This document shows positions 56,465-64,000 of a stretch of 64,000 bases of DNA, one piece after another. The translations under genes were made by a program, and so were the position numbers. The stretch covers positions 131,673-195,672 of the forward strand of contig JASJFT010000068.1 of assembly GCA_030770425.1 (NCBI GenBank), read 5' to 3'. This DNA comes from Darksidea phi (taxonomy: Eukaryota > Ascomycota > Dothideomycetes > Pleosporales > Lentitheciaceae). Each line of letters begins with the position of its first letter. The first letter of the stretch is position 1. Below the pieces are notes generated by a model, which worked only from the letters and a program-made list of their open reading frames with translations, made no database searches and had not been told where the DNA came from.

Positions 56465-58102
56465 ATGGCAGACCTCGAAAAGTCCCAACACACTCACAAT
56501 GCCCATCTTACCTCCAGCGCACCGGCGCCGAACATGTCGGCGGGTCGCTACATCGCCACTCGAATCCCCACCCTCAAGCCTCCTATGGCCAAAGTTCCCA
56601 ACCCAATCCGCTCTCTTCGCCTACTGAACACGCAACAATGGCTGTTCTTCTTCGTCGCTTTTTTCGCCTGGTCTTGGGATGCGTTTGACTTCTTCACCGT
56701 CTCTCTCACGGTTGAAGAACTCGCCGAAACTTTCGGAAAAACAAAGACCGACATCACCTGGGGAATCACTTTGGTGTTGATGCTCCGGTCCATTGGTAGT
56801 ATCCTTTTTGGACTTGCTGCGGATCGGTATGGAAGGAAATGGCCGTTCATCGTCAATAATGTGCTTTTTATTGTTCTAGAGTTGGGGACCGGGTTTTGCC
56901 AGACGTATGAGCAGTTTCTTGGGGTGAGAGCCCTTTTTGGTATTGCGATGGGTGGACTTTATGGGAATGCTGCTGCGACCGGTGAGTTTACCTCGGTTAA
57001 GCTGTAGATGAGCAGGAACTGATTGAAAACCATAGCTCTCGAAGATTGTCCTGAAGAAGCTCGCGGTATCATCTCCGGTATGCTCCAGCAAGGCTACGCC
57101 TTCGGCTATCTCCTAGCCACTGTTTTCGCCCGAGCTTTCGTCGACACCGTCGGCCACGGCTGGCGGCCAGTAAGCTTTCCACTCCCAGAGTCTTTCCCCA
57201 ACAGTCCTGACAATCTCTCGCAGCTCTTCTGGTTTGGCGCCGGTGTCCCCGTCCTAATAATCATCTTCCGCTTCTTCCTCCCCGAAACACAAGCCTACCA
57301 AGAACGCCAGCGCATCCGCGAAGCCACTCCCAACGCCGCAAAAGTCTTCGTGCAAGAAGGAAAAGTAGCGCTCAAACGCCACTGGCTCCTACTCATCTAC
57401 ATGGTGCTCCTCATGGCAGGCTTCAATTTCATGTCGCATGGCTCGCAAGATCTCTACCCTACCATGCTCACGAACCAGTACAACTTTTCGCCCAACGCTG
57501 TGACCATCACCCAGGTAGTAGCAAACCTAGGCGCCATCACCGGCGGTACGGTTATCGGGTACTGTTCGTCTATCTTTGGACGTCGCTTCTCCATTATTTT
57601 CATCTCCATTATCGGTGGTGCATTACTGTATCCTTACACCTTCGTCAACAACGAACGCATCATGGCGGCCGCCTTCTTCGAACAATTCTGCGTCCAGGGC
57701 GCCTGGGGCGTAATCCCCATTCACCTGATGGAACTCTCACCCGGCAGTTTCCGCACCTTCGTTGTCGGCACCTCGTACCAGCTCGGTAACCTGGTGTCGT
57801 CAGCTTCGTCCACCATCGAATCTACCATTGGCGAGCGGTTCCCGCTGCCGCCGAAGGGCTCAACCAAGCGCTACCAGTACGGAAAGGTCATCTGTATCTT
57901 CATGGGATGTGTGTATGTTTATGTCATTCTTTTGACGTTGGCGGGACCCGAGTATCGGGGCAGGAATTTAGAGGCGGCGGCCGATGAGGATTTAGCCGAG
58001 GCGACCGGTATTGGCGCTATCGGAGAGGGGAAGGTGGATGGAAGGGGTGACCAGGAGAGTTTTGCTGAGAAGGGGAGGAGTGAGGATATTGAGAGGATCT
58101 GA
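56465..58102 (+). CDS. Jen1-family monocarboxylate/proton symporter (MFS)
   Basis: Plasma-membrane uptake of lactate, pyruvate or related short carboxylates. Exons 56465-56981, 57036-57169 and 57224-58102 give 509 residues. The second intron (57170-57223, 54 nt) has no frame effect: unspliced it reads through as VSFPLPESFPNS.., but removing it restores HGWRP|LFWFGAGVPVLIII as in the family. The Jen1 signature is present: AGFNFMSHGSQDLYPTML (NxxSHxxQDxxPT). MFS features include LFGLAADRYGRKWPF in the loop between helices 2 and 3, and about twelve helices from QQWLFFFVAFFAWSWDAFD to VICIFMGCVYVYVILLTLAG. The C-terminal tail is acidic. CreA-like sites upstream suggest glucose repression. Confidence 0.94.
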
Positions 58103-59798
58103 TCATGACAAGGAGAGCTTGTGAGACGCTGGTGTGCATAGAGAAATTGGGAATGTCTTACGATATTTATGACGCACTTACGTTAATGCGATCGTAAACG
58201 TATCTTTCTTGGTCTCTCTGTGGAACTTGTAAAGGCACATCATTGGTATGCTCCGTCGTTGACGAAACTAGACCCGCATCTAATTCAAAGACATCAACTC
58301 TCCCTGTAGCAGAGATTTTTACACTACCAAAATCTGTTTCGGCACCCTCCATCGCTCATACGGCACCCAGTACCCTCTATCCACCCCCTATCCTCCCAAA
58401 CTACACTCATAGAAGTTTCTACGCATCCCAATCAGCGCAAGCCACAACAGCAACCCCTCCCCCACTCCCTCACCAAACTCATGATGATTATCACACTGAT
58501 TTATGGACGGGTCATTGTTTAGAGTATTGCAGATCCACGACTCATAAATCTATAGTTGTCGGTGCATTCGAAAAGGCTGTGACTGCCATAGGTACCTTCC
58601 CTCGTAGCGACAACACATGAAGGGCGTATGTAAGGGCTTCTATTGGCTTAAAAGACTTAGTTGAAAGATGTGCAGTGTGTACTAATCCCGTTAAAGGAGA
58701 TATAGGCGATAAAAGCTTTGCATATCCCAACGTGTTGTCGCTGCCGGGAAGGGTAGTCCCACTTGCTTGTGCGATCAACAATACTACTGTACCTGTCTAA
58801 GAGTATCAATGTGAGCTTGACATGAGGAAATTGAAAAACCGCCGCAGAAGCCTTCATGAAAAGTCTACAATGACTTAATGGAGATGTACGCATACTTGCT
58901 GCTGCACTTAGGTCCGTTAACAACCGAGGCTCCTCATTGAGCTAGGCTGAATCTGGCCTAGCTTGTCGCGTGCCCAACGCATTCCAGATCTAGATGTCAT
59001 TTATTCTTCACCTCCTCACTTTCCATCTCGTCTACATCTTGATGATGTACCGTATTTCTTGGTAGTTATTCTCATGCATCTCGCTGTTCCTACCCGCCAT
59101 TCCAAGCGACTACCCCCCACCAGGTATCCCGCGCCGAAATCCCTAGTAGTCCCACCTTCGATCGTCCTGGCGTCTCTCCCATCGTCACCCCTCGGACTCA
59201 TTTCCGGTCTCGACCTAAGATCGGATGCCTAGCAAATCACAGCCGTCAAAGCACCACCTTCATTCTGATCTGGCTTCTCCGCGCCGTTTTCATCATAAAC
59301 TAGCGCGTGGAAAACCTGGGGCGACCCTCACGCCAAGGTTTCTGCAAATTAACCGCAATATCAACAACACCTTTGTAGATTGCATTGCTTGTCTCACATG
59401 ATATTATAGAACTTTCGAAAAGTGTTCTCCCGGACCGATTGGGGCATACATCCGCATGGTCCGCACCCCACGCCCTGGGTGCAAAACGAGCAGCCATGTT
59501 GATTGAGGCTGGCAACTAGGGTTGCGGGCATTGATTCGCCCAAACACTCCTAGCAACCGGAACAATAATTCGGCGATTGGAAACCGAAATTTCAATGATA
59601 CTACCACTTAGATCTTTGCCGCCATCGCGCTGTGCCGAGTTGAAGGTCCTATAGCATCTTTTAATCACTGGCATGATGCCGGTCCGATCTAGACATGCAG
59701 GTACAAGTATAAGTTCCATTGGTTCCTGCTGTTGCTGTCTTTTGTCGCCATCCTTCCTCTCAAGCACGTCTTCAAGCCTGCCTTACATTTAACCTGTC
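58103..59798. other. Intergenic region
   Basis: About 1.7 kb between the transporter and GH7 genes. Open frames up to 125 codons (58243-58620) occur without domains or clear signal peptides. Probably the long promoter of the GH7 gene; I could not find convincing Xyr1 (GGCTAA) sites. Confidence 0.55.
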
Positions 59799-61096
59799 AT
59801 GGCTCCGTACTCGCTACTCGCAGTGGCCCTCCTCGGCCTCGCCAACGCCCAATCTCTCGGCAAGACAGCAGAAGTCCACCCCAAGCTTACGACATGGAAG
59901 TGCACCAAAGCTGGCGGTTGCAAGGAGCAGCGAACCGCTCTTGTTCTTGATGCGGCGTCCCATCCCATCTACCAGAAGAGTGATCCCTCGAAGGGTTGCG
60001 GAAACTGGGGCAGTGCGGCAGACCCTAAAGCTTGCCCTAACGAGGAGGCTTGCTCCAAGAACTGCGTGATGGAGGGTATCTCAAACTACGCTGACGTCGG
60101 TGTGACGACCAGGGGCGGAGCTGTTCAGATGGACATGTATGGCAAGAATGGTGTTTCGAGCCCGCGTATCTATCTTCTCGCCGAGGGCGAGAAGCAGTAC
60201 GAGATGATCAAGTTGACGAATCAAGAGTTTTCTTTTGATGTAGACGTCTCCAAGCTACCGTGCGGAATGAACGGTGCTCTCTACATGAGCGAGATGGAAG
60301 CAGCGGGTGGTCGGTCGGCACTCAACCCCGGTGGTGCAGCATACGGCACCGGCTACTGCGATGCTCAGTGCTTCGTCACGCCCTGGGTCAACGGCCTTGT
60401 AAGTGTAATAACCCCCTATTTCCGACCCCTCACTCACAATTGTAGGGCAACATCAAAGGCGAAGGCGTCTGCTGCAACGAGCTCGACATCTGGGAGGCCA
60501 ACAAGCGCGCCACCCAAGTCGCGCCCCACACCTGCTCCAAGCCGGGCCTCTACCGTTGCACTGGTGCAGAATGCGGTGCATCTGGTGTCTGCGATAAAAG
60601 CGGCTGCGGCAAGAACCCCTACCAAGCCGGCGAGAAGAACTACTATTCTCCCGGTGGTAAGGTCGATACCAACAAGCCCTTCACCGTCGTCACCCAATTC
60701 CCTGCGAAGAACGGCACTCTCACCGAAATCATCCGCAAATACGTCCAGAACGGCAAGGTCATCGAGGACGCTGCGGTTAGCGTCACGGGTCCCATGGACG
60801 ACAAGTACTGCACGAAGAATGGAGCTAAGACGTTCATGAACTTGGGCGCTATGAAGGGGATGGGCGAGTCGATGAGCCGCGGTATGGTCCTTGCTATGTC
60901 CATCTGGTGGGACGAGAGCGGTTTCATGAAGTGGCTTGACAGCGGAAACGCGGGACCTTGCAATGCGACGGAAGGCGATCCAAAGGTCATCCAGCAGATT
61001 GAGAAGAGGCCGAGCGTTGTATTCAGTCAGATCAAGTGGGGTGAGATTGGCTCGACATTCTCGACCAAGAAGCACCAAAGGTGGGATAGGGAGTAG
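59799..61096 (+). CDS. Secreted GH7 endoglucanase
   Basis: Hydrolyses cellulose by a retaining mechanism. Exons 59799-60398 and 60446-61096, 416 residues. Signal peptide MAPYSLLAVALLGLANA, with cleavage probably before QSLGK. The catalytic site is CCNELDIWEAN, with Glu about 212, Asp 214 and Glu 217 forming the E-x-D-x-x-E triad. The cysteine pattern (GCGNWG, ACPNEEACSKNCVMEGI, LPCGMNGALYMSEM, GTGYCDAQCF, HTCSKPGLYRCTGAECG) fits the disulfide-rich family. MSIWWDESGFMKWLDS and GPCNATEGDPK are typical C-terminal blocks. The overall length and VAPHTCSKPGLYRC block point to an endoglucanase rather than cellobiohydrolase. There is no linker or CBM1; the protein ends soon after VVFSQIKWGEIGSTF. Confidence 0.94.
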
Positions 61097-61956
61097 ATGT
61101 GTTCAGTCGGGACTTGTAATTAGACTTGAGGTGGGCGATGGGGTTCGACATTGTATATACTTAGTTTTCCCTTCAAATAAACACCATCACCAGATTTGCT
61201 TACAAAAACACTTGCTTTGCCCGATCCGTTAGCGGTGTTGTTCGCGTATGTAACGCCGGTGGATTACTCGTACCGGGTCGATGTGCTGAGTGGCAACATG
61301 TTACCATGGGGCTGAAAGAGACCGTCGGTAAGACCGAGATCGTATTTAGTAACATGGAAGAGAGAGATCTGGATGGGCGAATGCATGAGGAAAGCGAGGA
61401 GCAGTGACAGTGTCAGACGCAGACTATAGAGTTGAATAACGTCAATTTGTGTTCCTTCCCAAGGTTACTTGCTCTTTACTTAGAGTGGCGCTTCGTATAG
61501 CGAATTTCGGAGTCATGGGTTGGAAGAATGGTGATATTCAATCGTACGGTTATGCAATTGAAGGCTATGCAACGCTTAAGTAACTCAAAAATCCCTTCTA
61601 ACGCCTGTGTGATGTTCGAATGGGTGTTCTGGTTCCGTTCGCTATGCAATGGTGCAAAGCCACACCCTATGGACCTATGTGGTACTCGCCGTGAAACGAG
61701 CGGGGTATCCGTATCCAATGCCCTGCGATGCCGTGTACTTTTGAAGCGAGTGTGAGGGGCATATAAAGCCGTGACGTGACGTTGGAATCTCGAATTCAGA
61801 AAATGTTAGAGATGATGTTATGCTAGGTAAGAGTAACGAACTGATAATGGCACAAAAATAAAAATAAAATCCAAATAGGAAGTAGCGCGAACTTGAAGGC
61901 GGACAAGGTTGAAGAGAAGTGACAATGTTGCTTACTCACGCGCCATCCCAAGCGTG
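61097..61956. other. Convergent intergenic region
   Basis: About 860 bp between the GH7 stop and the Zn2Cys6 stop. Short frames near 61476-61755 on both strands overlap and lack motifs. Nothing else is supported. Confidence 0.6.
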
Positions 61957-63638
61957 TTAGAAACTGTACGCTTCCTGGACAGCAACTCGTCGCTCAACAA
62001 CGTCAAACATCTCAGCCGCAAACCCAATCTTCTGCTCTACTGCAATCTTTGCAAAAGCCCCAACGCACCACTGGTACCTCTCTTCGTCGCCCTGGCGCTT
62101 GTAATAGCCCGCTGCTATGAAAAGAGGCAAGAACATGCTCTCAGCCGAAGCATACGACGCACCCTGCGTACAAAACTGAACCGAACGACATATGAGCGAT
62201 GCGTACTCCGTCATCTGGGGTAGAAGCGTGTTCGGCGCCGGATGCTGGGGTACATGGGAGGGTGGAAGATGCGAGTAAAGGGTCTGGCGAGCTTCAAGGA
62301 CCAAAAGTTGAGCGGTCCAGTGAAGACAAAACAGTATGCAAACTTCAATAGAAACAAACTGCAGTGGAAATGGTACTGAGTCGGCGCTGATTTGGGCGGC
62401 GGAGACTGTCCATGGTCCTGTCGTGCTCGCCTTTAAGAGCTTGGACCAGGGAGCTATCGACTGTTCCAGCGTGGTGATATCATTCAAGATAGATAAGGCA
62501 GCTGATGCAGGTGTGGGAGTGGAAGTGCGTGAAGATGCAGCAGATGCGATGGCTGCGGCCGATGACGCCAGGCTGTCAACGGCGTTCAGGATGTTCGGAA
62601 GCGGTAAGACAGTCTCATACCACTGAAAGGAAAGGTCATTTCCGCTCGTCCGTGGAGCCGAATAAATCTGGCGAATCAATGTCCGGTATTCGGGCAACGA
62701 AAAGACATAGCGCCGACGTGTGCAAAGCGCTTCGCAGAGGCCTTGGTTAATAATATAGGCGTGGAGTTCTCCAAATTCGACGCTGCCAATGGTGCGATGA
62801 AGAAGAAGACGAGTTGCACCTTCGATATGCGAAAGCTGATTAGGACCTGCTCCATTGCCCAAAAAGGCTTCGGTGGAGCTCATTACGAGCGTCGTCGCCA
62901 CCAGCTCCCAACAAGCGGAGCCAGGCTCTAGAAGGGCTTGCTGAGCCATCTGCAGCGCCTTCGAATATAGACTTCTTCCCTGGTTAACTAGACTGTCGTC
63001 CTGATACTGCATCCCTACAAAGGAGGTGGCTAGCGCTCCAATCGCGCTGTCTAGGATGGGCGACTGGCTTAACCAACGGGGTAGCAAGGTTCTCCAGCCA
63101 CCATATTCATTGCCTGGAGTGAGTAGACTAGTGAAGGTTCCGTTGCGTTTGTAGTAAAGATCCAAAAACAGTTCGACCATCGCGGGAAGATCGTTCGGGT
63201 CTGCGCCAGAGGTTGTATGCGCCTGCAGGGAGGGCGGCGCCAACGCAGTCATCGATGCCGTCAATGCTTCAATCGAGGGATATGAGAGACTCGCCGGTGT
63301 TGGAGGTGTCGGAAGTGAGGTGGCAGAAGTCACAGGATACTGTGGAGGAACAATAGGTTCAGAAGCCAGGTCCAGAACAAGGTACTTTTGCGCGTGTTGA
63401 GACCGATTCCAGACAGGCGGTGGACCAGTAGAATTCACGTTTATGAAGATATTCCCCATATCATAGCCACCGCAGCTTTTGTTGTTGGATACGCACTCAC
63501 TACACCGAGGCTTCTTCTTGTCGCACTGTGCGTTATCAGTAACGTCATCTCAACTTGTATGAGGGCAGCTGTGCATACCTGGGTCTTGCTTTCGCGACAG
63601 GGCTTGCAGCTTCCTTTCCTTTGGGACTCAGGAAGCAT
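61957..63638 (-). CDS. Zn2Cys6 fungal transcription factor
   Basis: DNA-binding regulator, exons 63638-63579 and 63525-61957, 542 residues. The intron splits the zinc cluster: CKPCRESKTQ in exon 1, then CDKKKPRCSECVSNNKSC in exon 2, giving C-X2-C-X6-C-X6-C-X2-C-X6-C. The protein has no long coiled linker after it. The remainder resembles the PF11951 type of fungal transcription factor domain: PAMVELFLDLYYKRNGTFTS, DSAIGALATSFVGMQYQDDS, SHIEGATRLLLHRTIG and YKRQGDEERYQWCVGAFAKI. Zinc clusters split at this position also occur in the other regulator of the window (8122-10420). Target genes are unknown; the GH7 and Jen1-type genes next door are candidates by position only. Confidence 0.9.
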
Positions 63639-64000
63639 GATGCCTGCTTTTTGAACAATCCGTCACGCTGAAGTTGAATATATGGGAAGTCCGTAGCCGG
63701 GTTTTAAGGTGCTCCGAATACTGTGTTACACTGTGAATCAGTCGAACCGTGAGGCTATGATCCGGTATATAGGCCTTAGTGCTAAAGGCTGGGGCCAGAA
63801 GGATCAGCGGAGAGGTGGGCTTGGGGCTATGTTTCGCCTAAGCGGATGAGAAGAGGGCTGCCGTATAGTAAAAGCGCAGTGGAGAAGGACAGTCGGGGAT
63901 GGAGACGATGTGAGAGGAAGTTTTGGTGTGAATTGCAGATGTTCGGATGGGCCTCTTTCATATAAAGCTATCATGTGAAGCACAAAGATAGAAACGGTGC
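63639..64000. promoter_or_regulatory. Upstream region of the terminal Zn2Cys6 gene
   Basis: 362 bp to the window's right edge. A TATATA at 63766-63771, 128 bp before the start codon, is a candidate core promoter. No other gene is seen before the edge. Confidence 0.45.

Noticed and set aside
47004..63638. Secondary-metabolite gene cluster
   Set aside because: No polyketide synthase, peptide synthetase, terpene synthase or similar core enzyme is present; the genes are catabolic and housekeeping.

Overview
This window is from a filamentous ascomycete nuclear genome, most likely a Dothideomycete (Pleosporales would fit, but I infer that from overall protein resemblance only). Evidence for a fungus: short GT..AG introns of about 45-85 nt in most genes, Zn2Cys6 transcription factors, a HET-domain gene, a lipase-NACHT-ankyrin NLR, a chitin synthase, GH72, GH5 and GH7 enzymes, and a fungal-type Lys1. 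I support twenty-one intact or nearly intact protein genes plus one frame-disrupted kinase-like gene. I found no RNA genes and no intact transposon.

Layout. 0-0.6 kb: compound minisatellite. 0.6-4.8 kb: membrane-anchored amidase, then a frame-disrupted APH-type phosphotransferase. 5.7-7.6 kb: GH72 glucanosyltransferase-like wall enzyme with a transmembrane tail. 8.1-14.9 kb: Zn2Cys6 regulator, ATRIP/Rad26-like checkpoint protein, and divergently CDP-DAG synthase (cds1). 15.6-23.2 kb: HET-domain protein convergent with a large NLR, a putative non-self-recognition locus. 23.4-25.2 kb: PPR protein. 25.2-27.8 kb: gene-poor tract with simple repeats. 27.9-31.3 kb: AAA+ ATPase with a long Lys/Glu/Ser-rich head. 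32.5-39.3 kb: three minus-strand genes: PTEN-like phosphatase, L-2-hydroxyglutarate dehydrogenase-like FAD enzyme, chitin synthase. 39.3-41.8 kb: long GC-rich intergenic region. 41.8-45.5 kb: NMD factor upf2. 47.0-50.3 kb: aldehyde dehydrogenase convergent with a GH5 endoglucanase. 51.0-55.2 kb: lys1 divergent from a SulP/STAS anion transporter. 56.5-63.6 kb: Jen1-type monocarboxylate transporter, GH7 endoglucanase and a second Zn2Cys6 regulator.

The genes are mainly housekeeping (lipid synthesis, mRNA decay, lysine synthesis, DNA damage signalling, wall synthesis) mixed with accessory functions (non-self recognition, plant-polymer degradation, carbon uptake). The last 8 kb (Jen1, GH7, regulator) reads as a loose carbon-acquisition neighbourhood with CreA-like sites before jen1. 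The most unusual points are: the HET/NLR pair; a GH72 enzyme carrying a single-pass membrane helix and a cytosolic tail; a PTEN-like gene whose first coding exon is just ATG; the broken phosphotransferase; and introns of 54 and 42 nt that leave the frame open. Exon borders were deduced by eye from splice signals, reading frame and family conservation.
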